Shown here in pieces: positions 18,178 to 27,248 of a stretch of DNA of 64,000 bases. This DNA is from a virus: IMG/VR virus record IMGVR_UViG_3300042567_002119, positions 1 through 64,000 of that record; one strand, written 5' to 3'. How positions within the stretch are numbered: the stretch's first letter is position 1; the number at the start of each line of letters is the position of its first letter. Both the position numbers and the translations under genes were made by a program. Below the pieces are notes generated by a model. The model saw only the letters and a list, made by a program, of their open reading frames with translations. It did not search any database and was not told the DNA's origin.

Positions 18178-18990
18178 ATGGCTGACGTATTATGCTCAAT
18201 TGAAGAGGCTCGCGAAAATGGCACCCTTCAGGTTTTCGAAAAGAAGACCAAATATCACGATTATCAATTCTTAGTTAGATCTTCTGAAGAGATTAAATTT
18301 AACGTGTCTCAGAATATCTCTACTAAACCTACTGGTGGAGAATACTTCAAACCTCTGTTCATACCGCATTATGCACAAAACGGCGGCCCTATGCTCTTAG
18401 AAGACTTGGACCACGAAGACGTTTGGTTGGATGCAGGCGGCCACATTGGCATATTTGCAACTCGTTTACTAACGCAATTTCCAAAAGTAAAGAAAGTATA
18501 CTCATACGAACCTTTCCATAATAACGTGGAGTTCCTAGAACAAAACCTTCAAATGAATAGTGTTGAAGATCGTTGTGAAATTATCGAAAAAGCAATTGTC
18601 GCGGACGATTCAACTGAAGTTGAATTCTACTTATCACAAGATTCAGGTAAGCATAGCGTCCATCACATTAGAGGTCGTCAGGTCACCACCGTACCTGCTG
18701 AGAATATTAACACTATAATCAAAGAAAAGGGTATCACTGCGATCAAGATGGATATTGAAGGTCTTGAATACGATATGATTAAAGCTTTAAATCAAGAAAG
18801 TTTAGATCAAATCAGGTTATTCATAGTTGAATACCATTTTCACTACAGCTGGTTATTGGAAAATCGCTCAGCGAAATTTACAGAGATCCTAGATATTTTT
18901 AGAGCTAACTTTGGAGAACTCTTCGTTAACCCTAAAACAATAAACGGCAAACACTTTATTACTCACTTCGCAGGATTTAAAGGACGTTAA
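18178..18990 (+). CDS. FkbM-family methyltransferase
   Basis: A 270-residue SAM-dependent methyltransferase. Motif I is WLDAGGHIGIFA (about residues 82-93), motif II SYEPFHNN, and the FkbM-typical IKMDIEGLEYDMI is at about 183-195. FkbM enzymes O-methylate sugars or small-molecule hydroxyls rather than DNA bases. The stop overlaps the next start by one base. Its neighbours are a base-excision glycosylase and a putative glycosyltransferase, so the substrate may be a glycan on DNA, virion or cell surface; this is inference. Confidence 0.88.
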   Translation: MADVLCSIEEARENGTLQVFEKKTKYHDYQFLVRSSEEIKFNVSQNISTKPTGGEYFKPLFIPHYAQNGGPMLLEDLDHEDVWLDAGGHIGIFATRLLTQFPKVKKVYSYEPFHNNVEFLEQNLQMNSVEDRCEIIEKAIVADDSTEVEFYLSQDSGKHSVHHIRGRQVTTVPAENINTIIKEKGITAIKMDIEGLEYDMIKALNQESLDQIRLFIVEYHFHYSWLLENRSAKFTEILDIFRANFGELFVNPKTINGKHFITHFAGFKGR

Positions 18991-19409
18991 TGAGCCCATA
19001 CGAACTTTTACAGGAAATTTATCATGATGACCCGTGGAAGTCGCAAGTCTGCTGTATTCTATTGAATTGTACTCGTAGAAAACAGGTAGACCGAATAAGA
19101 GAAGAACTATTTAACACATATCGAGACGCGGCTGAGTTATCAAACGCTGATCCTATTCAATTGGCCGAAGTAATTCGGCCTCTTGGTTTTTATAATCGCA
19201 GGTCACGATCATTAATTAAGTTTAGTACTGAGTGGATTACAAAAGAGTGGGATCATCCTCGAGAACTTCATGGAATTGGGCAGTATGCAGCAGACTCATG
19301 GGATATTTTTTACAATAATAGACTTGACATAGAACCCAATGATGGAGTTCTAGTAAAATACTTAGAATGGAAAAGACAAAATCATTATACTGCTACTTTG
19401 GCGAACTAG
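18990..19409 (+). CDS. HhH-GPD DNA glycosylase, MBD4-like
   Basis: 139 residues. PWKSQVCCILLNCT (about 15-28), the helix-hairpin-helix HGIGQYAADS (about 94-103) and EPNDGVLVKYLEW (about 115-127) align well with the catalytic domain of vertebrate MBD4. Asp118 takes the place of the catalytic Asp in MBD4's HPEDHKLN motif. MBD4 removes T or U mispaired with G and some modified pyrimidines. There is no iron-sulphur cluster and no methyl-CpG domain, so this is a minimal enzyme. The 3' end overlaps the next gene by 43 bases. Confidence 0.82.
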   Translation: MSPYELLQEIYHDDPWKSQVCCILLNCTRRKQVDRIREELFNTYRDAAELSNADPIQLAEVIRPLGFYNRRSRSLIKFSTEWITKEWDHPRELHGIGQYAADSWDIFYNNRLDIEPNDGVLVKYLEWKRQNHYTATLAN

Positions 19410-20425
19410 GAATTTTTGAAGAAAATATCCCAGGCCATACTTTTTATCAAATTGGATTACTTGATGCAATCTCTGAAAAATACGGAAACGAGAATTTCGA
19501 TTTCTATAATTACATGGACACAGAACGTGCATTTGCCGTTAGGCCGATATATCCAGACGGAATACTTGGACAGGTGTTTGAGGGTTTTACTCAACACTTA
19601 ATCAAGGAGTATCGAATTGGCTATGAGGATGTTCTTCTGAATATGTCAAATAAAGAATACGATAAAATTTTCTTAAAGGCTAGATTCAGAAATCTTTCAA
19701 CTCTCCAAAAGAAGTTAAAGGATGCTCAGAGATTTGAGACATTTATAAAACATGCATTGGCTTGCGGATACGCTCCATCTGACATCGTTATTTTAGATAC
19801 TGACTTATCTCTAAGTCCGGAATTCTTAGAAACGATTGAGAATCTTGGGATAACTAGAGAAATTGTCTCAGTAACTATTCCAGGAATAGGATCAAAATTC
19901 TTAGATTCGTGTTTGTCTGTGCATGAGAACTCAATAAAGCCGACTGTTAACAGCTTACTATATTACGGAAATCTGTCATTTGATAATTATAAAGAAGGTC
20001 ACACAAAAAACCCAATAATAAATGATATTATTACTCAGGTGGAAAATGTGAAAATGTTCAACGGTGATACTTTTCAATTAACTGTATCGGCTAAAGAAAC
20101 TGAGGACTTAACTAATTGGATCAATTCATTAGATCGAGCGTACTTGATTCCTAGACAGAATCGTGAAGCGATTTGGAATTCATTCACTAACTCGCTCGTA
20201 TCAATTAATGTAAGTAAAGATCTTTATTTACAGGCAGGTTTTACTCCAGCTAGAGTGTACGAATCCATTATTTTTGGAGTAATTCCAGTTTCATATATGA
20301 AAGGCCACCATTCAGCAATGACATTTGAAACAGTAGATGACTTCTTTGAGATTTGCAAGTTCCTTTCCGAGTGCTCATCGGGTGACTATTTTAAAATACT
20401 TCGAGAAATCGCAAAGGCGCTTTAG
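19367..20425 (+). CDS. Putative GT-B-type glycosyltransferase
   Basis: 352 residues starting MEKTKSLYCYFGELG. The C-terminal part carries SLVSINVSKDLYLQAGFTPARVYESIIFGVIPVSYM (read in pieces at about residues 280-315). This is the pattern of a nucleotide-sugar binding helix followed by E-x-x-x-x-G-x-x-P in GT-B glycosyltransferases. The N-terminal half looks like a Rossmann-type acceptor domain. Substrate unknown; DNA-base or virion glycosylation are both possible. The long overlap with the preceding gene is unusual, but the N-terminal sequence is convincing. Confidence 0.6.
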   Translation: MEKTKSLYCYFGELGIFEENIPGHTFYQIGLLDAISEKYGNENFDFYNYMDTERAFAVRPIYPDGILGQVFEGFTQHLIKEYRIGYEDVLLNMSNKEYDKIFLKARFRNLSTLQKKLKDAQRFETFIKHALACGYAPSDIVILDTDLSLSPEFLETIENLGITREIVSVTIPGIGSKFLDSCLSVHENSIKPTVNSLLYYGNLSFDNYKEGHTKNPIINDIITQVENVKMFNGDTFQLTVSAKETEDLTNWINSLDRAYLIPRQNREAIWNSFTNSLVSINVSKDLYLQAGFTPARVYESIIFGVIPVSYMKGHHSAMTFETVDDFFEICKFLSECSSGDYFKILREIAKAL

Positions 20426-20440
20426 CATCAGGGCCCACGA

Positions 20441-20448
20441 ATAAATAA
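20441..20448 (+). promoter_or_regulatory. Late-type promoter motif ATAAATAA
   Basis: Ends 22 bases before the ATG at 20471. Confidence 0.6.
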
Positions 20449-20470
20449 TAAGAAATTACTATTTTTATAA

Positions 20471-22741
20471 ATGTCATACGTAGTTTCGTCCCAACAGTTT
20501 TTTGAATCGTTATCGACTTCAGGAAACTCTACTGATAAGCTGACCCAATACTTTAATCAAATACCTGCTGCCTTTTTTGAGGCTCTAGATAAAGTTGATT
20601 TTAGTATTTTGGCAACGCCAGTTACAATCAAAAGAAAACATTCTGAATCAGAAGTTTTTGCTCACCAAGTATACTTATTTGAGAATTTTGAAGATATTCA
20701 AGATATTATTCGAAAGGAAGATTTTTTAGCTCGAGCTGGATATGATACGATTGAATTAAGAATCAATGAATCTTATTTAGAAACAATTGAAACTCTTAAC
20801 GAGGGTCTATTAGGGTCTATTGGAGACTTCTTAGCTAGCCTAGTAAGTGATCCGGATCCAGTAGAAATGGGTCTTAATATCTTACGTCTTGTGCTGGATA
20901 TTATTGGACTTGTGCCATTCACATGGGTAGGTTTTCCTATTGATATTGTTGCAAACGTTCTATCTGCTCTAATTTCATTGTATAAAGGGGAGTACGTCTC
21001 AATGGTATTAAGCCTTCTTTCAGCAATTGATATTACTCAAGCCTCTGATGTATTGAAGATAGTACTAAAACCAGCAATGCCGTTATTGGAAAAAATTCTA
21101 CCTCTCATATTTAGATCTGGGAAGGACGTTGTTGCTCTAGAAAAAGGAGTAATTGCACTAAAAGATGGAATTATCCGAATCGGCGGAAAGAGTTTATTAG
21201 ACAATGTGATTAGCTTATTTAAAGGACTTGCTAAGTTTTTCCTAAACACCGCAGTCTCAGTAGTTAGAATGATCGCCGGGTTTATGGATACTGCGATTAA
21301 TCTTGCAACCTTTGGTATGGCTGGAAAATTTGGATTTAAAATTTCAAAATTAGTAGACTCTATTGTAGTGAACGTCTCGATGATTGGTAGAAATTTCGAT
21401 ACAGCTACTCAAATTCTTACAAAGCCTGGAGTAGGAAAAGAAATTGCTCAAAGTGCGGATGACTTGGCTAAAGCTGCTCGTAAAGAAGTTGCCCTAGGTG
21501 CTCAAGATCAAGCTCTTAAAGCTGGAAAAACTTCATCTGAAGTCGGAGCAGATATCAGTGCAGCACTTAAAGACTTTGATGCAACTCAAGCAGATAAGTA
21601 CATTAGAGCTAGAGGAGGTTACTTAAGTGATCTAAAGCAGACAGTTACTTCAAATACGAAATTCATGGATTCAATTAGCCAATTATCTTCCAAGCAGAAA
21701 GACATTGCGATCGCTGCAAAAATGGAAAATGAATTAATTGGACAAGCTAAACTGTCAGTTGATAGGATAATGAAAGATCCTGAGGCAGTTAAACTGTTAG
21801 GTGCAGCCGGCTGGAGACCAGGTGGAGATCACTTAATTAGATTAGCTAGAGGAGGAAACCCTCAAGAAGTTAAGAAATTCTTTGAAGTGTTCTTAACTAA
21901 TCCAGCAATAGCTAAGAACTTATCTAAATCTGAAATTAGAGCATTTGCACCGTTTGTTGCTAAGCCGGAAGCATTCATCGAGGGAGTTGCTAAATTTAAT
22001 GGTAGCGTTAAGACTCTTGAAATTCTCACAAAGAAAGGCGGCGCTATTGGAATGAGAGCCGTACCTTTCAAGCGAGTTCTTAACCTGGTAGCTAGATTAG
22101 TTTGGCAAAAATACGGATCACTTGAATGTATTATCCAAGCCGGCGCAAATAAAGCAGGAGATGTAGCTCTTGGCGCAACTTCATCGTTAGTTAGAACAGG
22201 AATATCTGCATTGGAAGAAGCAGAAGAAAGTTCAAACCCACAAAGGACTGTCGCAAAGGTAGATTGCGGATTACAGGCGGCGGCTGTTCAAGCAACAACC
22301 GGCTCATTCGTTGCAGATTTTCCAGGAAGTACTGCAAATTTAGGAGGAACTGCTAACATGGGAGAAGATCCTGCACAAGCAGCTGAATTCCAAAAGAAGA
22401 GCACAGACTACTCAAAACAGGTACTAGCTTCACTAGGATTAGATACATCAATTGATGTTCAACATGCTCTTGACTATAATGAGCCTGTCGTCCAAGCCTA
22501 TTTCGCAGATGTTTACGATCCTGAATCTGGAGTAATTAATGTAAATCTAGTCGATAAGTCTCGGTTAGACAGCACCATTCAAGAGATGGTTCGTATGGGA
22601 AAAATCCGACCGGAAGAGGCTGCTGGTATAAAAGCAGAAGCCTTGAAACTTATTCAATCGGGCGAAGAACCTGAAATTAAGTTACCTCCAGTAAACGAAG
22701 GGCTCTTCTCAGTTAAAGGCCTTTCATTCGGAAATAAATAA
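20471..22741 (+). CDS. Large candidate internal virion protein
   Basis: 756 residues. The N-terminus MSYVVSSQQFFES weakly resembles the capsid-targeting sequences seen nearby. A second possible gp21-type site (ETLNE-G) is at about residue 115. Hydrophobic stretches at about 130-215 (VLDIIGLVPFTWVGFP and following) and 240-285 suggest membrane interaction, as in proteins that help DNA cross the host envelope. The rest is helical and Ala/Lys-rich. No family recognised. It is the first of four consecutive late genes of this kind. Confidence 0.68.
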   Translation: MSYVVSSQQFFESLSTSGNSTDKLTQYFNQIPAAFFEALDKVDFSILATPVTIKRKHSESEVFAHQVYLFENFEDIQDIIRKEDFLARAGYDTIELRINESYLETIETLNEGLLGSIGDFLASLVSDPDPVEMGLNILRLVLDIIGLVPFTWVGFPIDIVANVLSALISLYKGEYVSMVLSLLSAIDITQASDVLKIVLKPAMPLLEKILPLIFRSGKDVVALEKGVIALKDGIIRIGGKSLLDNVISLFKGLAKFFLNTAVSVVRMIAGFMDTAINLATFGMAGKFGFKISKLVDSIVVNVSMIGRNFDTATQILTKPGVGKEIAQSADDLAKAARKEVALGAQDQALKAGKTSSEVGADISAALKDFDATQADKYIRARGGYLSDLKQTVTSNTKFMDSISQLSSKQKDIAIAAKMENELIGQAKLSVDRIMKDPEAVKLLGAAGWRPGGDHLIRLARGGNPQEVKKFFEVFLTNPAIAKNLSKSEIRAFAPFVAKPEAFIEGVAKFNGSVKTLEILTKKGGAIGMRAVPFKRVLNLVARLVWQKYGSLECIIQAGANKAGDVALGATSSLVRTGISALEEAEESSNPQRTVAKVDCGLQAAAVQATTGSFVADFPGSTANLGGTANMGEDPAQAAEFQKKSTDYSKQVLASLGLDTSIDVQHALDYNEPVVQAYFADVYDPESGVINVNLVDKSRLDSTIQEMVRMGKIRPEEAAGIKAEALKLIQSGEEPEIKLPPVNEGLFSVKGLSFGNK
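22734..22741 (+). promoter_or_regulatory. Late-type promoter motif overlapping a stop codon
   Basis: ATAAATAA includes the TAA stop of the preceding gene and ends 21 bases before the ATG at 22763. Confidence 0.55.
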
Positions 22742-22762
22742 TTAAAATAATAACAGAAACAA

Positions 22763-23767
22763 ATGACCTTTGTTAAAACATTTGAAAGCTTTAGAGCAAC
22801 TTCGTTAACTGAAGCAGTCGATAAAGCAAACATAACTAAGATTTCACCAGAAGCCGGCGAACTTGCTAGATGGAAAGTTGTACTAAAGAGTGGATCTGCT
22901 GATTCAATCAGCAATGCAACACCAATTCAGTCGATTATCGACAGTTTAGTAATGAACGGCGATTTTAAAAATTGGTGGACTACTACTAAATTTGAAGGAA
23001 CTCCTGCGAGCATGACCCTTGGTATTGTGTACAGTGGAGTTATGAACAAGACGAATTTAGTTGGAAAAGAGGTAGCTAAAGCTGAAATTGCCTTTGTTAC
23101 GTATAGAAGACAACACACAGGCGAATCTGCTGGAGTTGACAAACCTGCAGCCGACGTATTCTATGATGTAACTAAAGCTGAACCAATCGCAACCGCGACC
23201 GTTTCAGGTTCAAAGATTCCGTTAGCTGTATGGCATCAAGAAAAATTAATTGATATTAAGTTGGCGCAGCCAGTACCAGCAAGGGATAAATCGGGCAAGC
23301 TTATTGAAATCGATAAAGTTTATCCGTCTTACATGAAAAGCGAAGGCCAATCAGCTACTGATAAACCTACGACTACTGATACAACGACAGTTTCACCTAC
23401 TACTTCTACACAAACGGTCGACTCGCCACAAGGCTCTCAATCGAACTCAACTACCTTCGTTGATCTTAAGAAAGCCCCAGGATTTAATCAAAAGGTTCAA
23501 GATCTACAGAAGAAGATCAAGACACTAGGCGGAGACGCAGCAACGGCTCTTGGTAAATTCGGAGCAGACGGTAAATATGGAAGCGGTACAGCTAATGCAA
23601 TTGGAAAACTTGTAAATAACGGTACTCCAGTTGACTCAATTAATGCAGAGATTTCTGCTAAATTAGATGCAGCCTTTGTGAACTTAACTCAAGCTCAAAT
23701 CGATGCAGCTAATAAGAAAGTAGAAAAGCCAGTCGACCGTAAAGTTCAAAGGCCTAGTCCATTTTAA
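22763..23767 (+). CDS. Tagged internal protein with a C-terminal peptidoglycan-binding-like domain
   Basis: 334 residues. The N-terminus MTFVKTFESF...SLTEAV is a loose match to the targeting-tag pattern, with a predicted cut after SLTE. A globular domain (about 30-190) is followed by a Thr/Ser/Pro linker (about 200-235). A helix pair with GADGKYGSGTANAIGKLV (about 270-290) has the pattern of PG_binding_1 domains (DGxxGxxTxxAI). A virion-packaged cell-wall-binding role is inferred. Confidence 0.68.
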   Translation: MTFVKTFESFRATSLTEAVDKANITKISPEAGELARWKVVLKSGSADSISNATPIQSIIDSLVMNGDFKNWWTTTKFEGTPASMTLGIVYSGVMNKTNLVGKEVAKAEIAFVTYRRQHTGESAGVDKPAADVFYDVTKAEPIATATVSGSKIPLAVWHQEKLIDIKLAQPVPARDKSGKLIEIDKVYPSYMKSEGQSATDKPTTTDTTTVSPTTSTQTVDSPQGSQSNSTTFVDLKKAPGFNQKVQDLQKKIKTLGGDAATALGKFGADGKYGSGTANAIGKLVNNGTPVDSINAEISAKLDAAFVNLTQAQIDAANKKVEKPVDRKVQRPSPF

Positions 23768-23773
23768 TAAAAA

Positions 23774-23781
23774 ATAAATAT
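23774..23781 (+). promoter_or_regulatory. Late-type promoter motif, variant ATAAATAT
   Basis: Ends 10 bases before the ATG at 23792; one base differs from the consensus. Confidence 0.45.
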
Positions 23782-23791
23782 ACTACAACAA

Positions 23792-24790
23792 ATGAATATT
23801 TCAAATTACGCGCTTATTTTAGAGAAAAAGTCTCATGGCTACTTACTGGTCAATGAGGCCGCTGATATGCAAACAGCTGACGGTTTAACTAAACTATTAT
23901 CTGGTCAAAATGGAGGACCTTATGCAAACCAATGGAACCAATTCATGGATGAAGTTGAATCAAAGAAGGCAGCTGGTAACTATACGTTCATGGTTAAACA
24001 CGATAACGGAAAAGACATGATTAACGTCGCTTATCAAATCGGAACAGACTTAAAGCCAGTAAAAGGAAGTCTTAAGCTAGCAGCGGCAACCTCGTCGTCT
24101 CCAGTTTCCGGCTCATCTATTGACATTAATAAGATTGCCGAATATGACCCAAAGGGTAAAATGTATGAATTTATTGCTGCATTAATCACAATATCGATTC
24201 AAAAATTCGGAAAGGCATGGACTCCTGATCATATTAAATGGGTTACTGCTCAAACCAATAAGGTTAAAGCATTAGGCGGCTCCTTCGCAGGAATCGAAAA
24301 AGCAGCAAATGCCAGCTTTTTACTAGGTGACGGTAATATCGCAGACAATTGGATTAAGCTGACCGGTGGAGATTTACCTACACAAGTAACCACAATTACC
24401 TCAAAATACAAGAAAGCCGGCTCAGTTGAGTCAGATGCTGATATTAAGATGATCATGGACGCAGTTGATCTTAAGCTAAATGAGACAGTTACATCATTTG
24501 CTGATAGTGCAGCTATGCACGGTTTGTACATGCTAATTTCACCAAAATTCTCCGCTGATCAACTTGCCAAGATGTGGACAGCGTCCGGTAAATCTGGCGG
24601 TTTTTTAACAGGTATTGCTGGGGAAATCGACGAGATTATGGGTACTACCCAAAAATGGCCTGAAAAATTTGCGGCCTGGACAGTTGGAATAAGAGGTCTC
24701 ACGCTTTGGTCCGGTTTTTACACAGCATACAGATTCGATACGGTCACGTATACTGAGAGTATCGCAGCAATAAAGGCAGCTTTAGTATAA
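23792..24790 (+). CDS. Candidate internal virion protein, unrecognised
   Basis: 332 residues starting MNISNYALILEKKSHGYLLVNEAA; a cut after LVNE would fit a gp21-like protease. The body is helical with an annexin-like spacing of short helices (about 120-330). EMGTTQKWPEKFAAW-type segments and Gly-rich turns occur in the last third. No family recognised. It lies in a run of late genes that carry similar N-termini. Confidence 0.65.
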   Translation: MNISNYALILEKKSHGYLLVNEAADMQTADGLTKLLSGQNGGPYANQWNQFMDEVESKKAAGNYTFMVKHDNGKDMINVAYQIGTDLKPVKGSLKLAAATSSSPVSGSSIDINKIAEYDPKGKMYEFIAALITISIQKFGKAWTPDHIKWVTAQTNKVKALGGSFAGIEKAANASFLLGDGNIADNWIKLTGGDLPTQVTTITSKYKKAGSVESDADIKMIMDAVDLKLNETVTSFADSAAMHGLYMLISPKFSADQLAKMWTASGKSGGFLTGIAGEIDEIMGTTQKWPEKFAAWTVGIRGLTLWSGFYTAYRFDTVTYTESIAAIKAALV

Positions 24791-24791
24791 T
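24784..24791 (+). promoter_or_regulatory. AGTATAAT promoter 6 bases before ATG (leaderless)
   Basis: TATAAT is followed by AACTAA and then the Nudix ATG at 24798, so transcription would start at or next to the A of the start codon. Confidence 0.6.
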
Positions 24792-24797
24792 AACTAA

Positions 24798-25268
24798 ATG
24801 AAGATTAAAGCATTCTCTGAATTCTTAGCTGAGTCATCAGCTGGCCACGATACGGCCGGTGTAGCAATATTATACAATCAAAAAATTTTACTAGTTCATC
24901 CAACTAATGGAAGTTGGGTTAGACCAATCATGGGAATTCCAAAGGGCAAGGTCGAAGCTGGCGAAGACCTAATGAATGCTGCTCTACGAGAACTTAGCGA
25001 AGAGACAGGAATCTATCTTTCTCCAGATAAATTAGAATTGCCCGTGCAGACAGTTGAAGTTTACGATAAAGACGGCAAGTACAAGAATGCACTACACTAT
25101 TTCGTTTTCCGAATTGAGGATCTATCTGAGATTGAGCTGGAGTCATTAACTATTCCAAAGAGCCAACTTCAGGCAGAAGAGATTGACTGGGCCGGATTCA
25201 TCGATATCAAAGAGGCTTACTCAAAAGTTTCGCGAGCCCAACTTATAATTTTAGACAGACTTTCCTAA
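24798..25268 (+). CDS. Nudix hydrolase with capsid-targeting-like N-terminus
   Basis: 156 residues. The full Nudix box is visible: GKVEAGEDLMNAALRELSEETGI, positions about 53-75, matching G-x5-E-x7-R-E-U-x-E-E-x-G-U. It should hydrolyse a nucleoside-diphosphate-linked compound with a divalent metal. The first residues, AFSEFLAE-S, match the T4 internal-protein tag pattern exactly. A Nudix enzyme delivered with the genome could clean up nucleotides, signalling molecules or RNA caps early in infection (inference). The promoter leaves essentially no leader. Confidence 0.92.
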   Translation: MKIKAFSEFLAESSAGHDTAGVAILYNQKILLVHPTNGSWVRPIMGIPKGKVEAGEDLMNAALRELSEETGIYLSPDKLELPVQTVEVYDKDGKYKNALHYFVFRIEDLSEIELESLTIPKSQLQAEEIDWAGFIDIKEAYSKVSRAQLIILDRLS

Positions 25269-25321
25269 AACTAGTTCAAGTTTCCTAGTAGAATAATAAT
25301 CTAAACAATATCTTTATTCAA

Positions 25322-25888
25322 ATGGAAAACTCACAAGAACTAGCAACCGACTTATTAGTTGAAGAAACTGTAATGGTCGAAGAAACTTCTCCAGAAATGG
25401 AACCAACACAAGAAGGCGGCGAAGAGCCTGTACAAGAAATGTCAGAACTTGACATGCTTATCAATCGTCGTACTGGATACTTCCCAGTTAAATTAGAATT
25501 AGCTGATCTTAAATGGATCAAAAATGCATGCAATGGAGGTAAATTTACTTTCACTGGCCCTAATGAAGCATTCATGGTAATGAATTGTTTCTTGGGATTC
25601 TCTTCTGCAATTGCGCGATTGGAGCAGGAACAGGACGAAAACACTGAATCGAGTGGAGCAGTTCAAATTCAGGCATCTGCCCTAGAAGCTGCAGCAATTC
25701 TACTTAACAAGTTCGAAGGATCTAGCCTTGAATCAGCACAACGTGTATTTCGTATCGCAGTAGCTCTTAACACTTCAGTAATGGAAATGAAAGAGCTTGA
25801 TCGTATTATCCAAACTATCAAAGTTGGAATGGCGAAACAAGACGAACTTGATAACTTGGCTAACGAAGAGGTTGTAAACCCTAGCTAA
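25322..25888 (+). CDS. Acidic-N-terminus protein, unrecognised
   Basis: 188 residues. The first 40 are Glu/Thr-rich and disordered; from about 45 on it is a helical globular domain (GYFPVKLELADLKWIKNA...). An AT-rich promoter-like GTAGAATAATAAT lies at about 25288. No family recognised. A strong terminator follows. Confidence 0.75.
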   Translation: MENSQELATDLLVEETVMVEETSPEMEPTQEGGEEPVQEMSELDMLINRRTGYFPVKLELADLKWIKNACNGGKFTFTGPNEAFMVMNCFLGFSSAIARLEQEQDENTESSGAVQIQASALEAAAILLNKFEGSSLESAQRVFRIAVALNTSVMEMKELDRIIQTIKVGMAKQDELDNLANEEVVNPS

Positions 25889-25906
25889 TAATTTATAAAT
25901 TTTATG

Positions 25907-25932
25907 AAAAAGCCGCGACAGCGGCTTTTTTT
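25907..25932 (+). terminator. Rho-independent terminator
   Basis: AAAAAGCCGC-GACA-GCGGCTTTTT with a further T run; directly followed by the promoter of the ligase gene. Confidence 0.92.
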
Positions 25933-25936
25933 GTTT

Positions 25937-25944
25937 AGTATAAT
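25937..25944 (+). promoter_or_regulatory. AGTATAAT promoter 7 bases before ATG (leaderless)
   Basis: TATAAT, seven bases, then the ligase ATG at 25952. The position also fixes the start codon, because an upstream in-frame ATG would lie within the terminator. Confidence 0.6.
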
Positions 25945-25951
25945 AATCAAT

Positions 25952-27241
25952 ATGAAAACATCAGATTTTAAACAGGTTGCCGAGTTCATTGAAGAAATGA
26001 AGGCTACTTCTTCAACCAACGATAAAAAGGAGATACTTAAAAAGTATGATACCTCGACCTTGCGTAAGTTATTTGAATACGTATACTCTCCGTTTAAGCA
26101 GTACTACGTTACCTCAGATAACTTGAAAAAGCGTCAAGATCTTACTGTCGATAGTTACGATAACTTGTTTCAATTACTTGACGATCTGAATGAACGTCGT
26201 GTCACTGGCCATAATGCTATACAGGTAGTTAATGGTTTTATTGCCAAGAATCAGGAGTTCGCAGATGTGATCTATGATGTGATAGATCGTAACTTAAAGA
26301 CTAGAGCTACGGCTACTTTAATTAACTCAGTAATGCCCGGAACGGTTCCTACTTTTGATGTCGCTCTCGCTGAGAAGTTTGACGGAAATGAAAAGAAGGT
26401 AAATTTCGAATCTGGAGAATGGTGGGCAAGTCGTAAGCTTGATGGAGTTCGGTGTATTACAATAATTGACGAACACGGAGAACCTAAATTTTATTCACGA
26501 GCGGGCAATGAATTCTTAACTCTTTCAGTTTTAGCAGAGGACATTAAGAAACTTGGTCTCAGAAACAAAGTATTGGACGGAGAAGTTTGCGTTATGAAAG
26601 AAGGTGGACTTGAAGATTTCCAAGGAATTATCAAGGAGATCGGCAGAAAGAACCATACGATTCAGACTCCAAAGTATTACGTATTTGACTTCTTAGAAAT
26701 GGCTGAATTTAATAATCAAGCAGGGGAAGTTTCTCTTTCAGCTCGATTAATTATCTTAAATGCAATCGTAACTGACTTAACCTATGCAGAACCACTTCCA
26801 CAATTTCAAATAAAATCGGTTGACGAATTTGAAAAGATTGTAGCTGATGCAACTGAAATGGGTTACGAAGGAGTAATGATGCGTAAGGATATTGGTTACG
26901 AAGGCAAACGCTCAAAGAATCTGCTTAAAGTTAAAAAGATGCACGATGCAGAATACGTCGTAATTGATCTTGAATCTGACGTAAATCGTATCATTGACAT
27001 GGGAAAAGAGGTTGAGGAGGTCATGTTGAAAGCAGTAATCGTAGAGCATAAAGGCAATACAGTTAGAGTGGGTTCAGGTTTTAATATTGAACAGCGAAGA
27101 TACTATCACAAAAACCCAAATGAAATTTTAGGTAAAACAATTACCGTTCAATTCTTTGAAGAAACTACTGATCAACACGGAGCTCATTCCCTAAGATTTC
27201 CAGTATTCAAAGCAATCCACGGTCAAAAGAGAGAATTTTAA
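25952..27241 (+). CDS. ATP-dependent DNA ligase
   Basis: 429 residues. The adenylated lysine lies in motif I, RKLDGVR (Lys162). Later motifs are LDGEVCV (III), EGVMMRK (IV) and KNLLKVKKM (V). An N-terminal helical domain (about 1-130) and a C-terminal OB domain (about 330-429) complete the usual order. It seals nicks in replication and repair. It is near the length of T4 gp30 (487 aa). Followed by guanylate kinase and an SSB-like gene at spacings of 1-7 bases. Confidence 0.95.
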   Translation: MKTSDFKQVAEFIEEMKATSSTNDKKEILKKYDTSTLRKLFEYVYSPFKQYYVTSDNLKKRQDLTVDSYDNLFQLLDDLNERRVTGHNAIQVVNGFIAKNQEFADVIYDVIDRNLKTRATATLINSVMPGTVPTFDVALAEKFDGNEKKVNFESGEWWASRKLDGVRCITIIDEHGEPKFYSRAGNEFLTLSVLAEDIKKLGLRNKVLDGEVCVMKEGGLEDFQGIIKEIGRKNHTIQTPKYYVFDFLEMAEFNNQAGEVSLSARLIILNAIVTDLTYAEPLPQFQIKSVDEFEKIVADATEMGYEGVMMRKDIGYEGKRSKNLLKVKKMHDAEYVVIDLESDVNRIIDMGKEVEEVMLKAVIVEHKGNTVRVGSGFNIEQRRYYHKNPNEILGKTITVQFFEETTDQHGAHSLRFPVFKAIHGQKREF

Positions 27242-27248
27242 TTTATAT

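Noticed and set aside
18178-18990. DNA methyltransferase
   Set aside because: No DPPY/NPPY-type catalytic motif; the IKMDIEGLE element places it in the FkbM O-methyltransferase family.
25904-25951. Longer start for the DNA ligase
   Set aside because: The added residues are translated from the terminator hairpin and promoter; the ATG at 25952 gives the normal ligase N-terminus.
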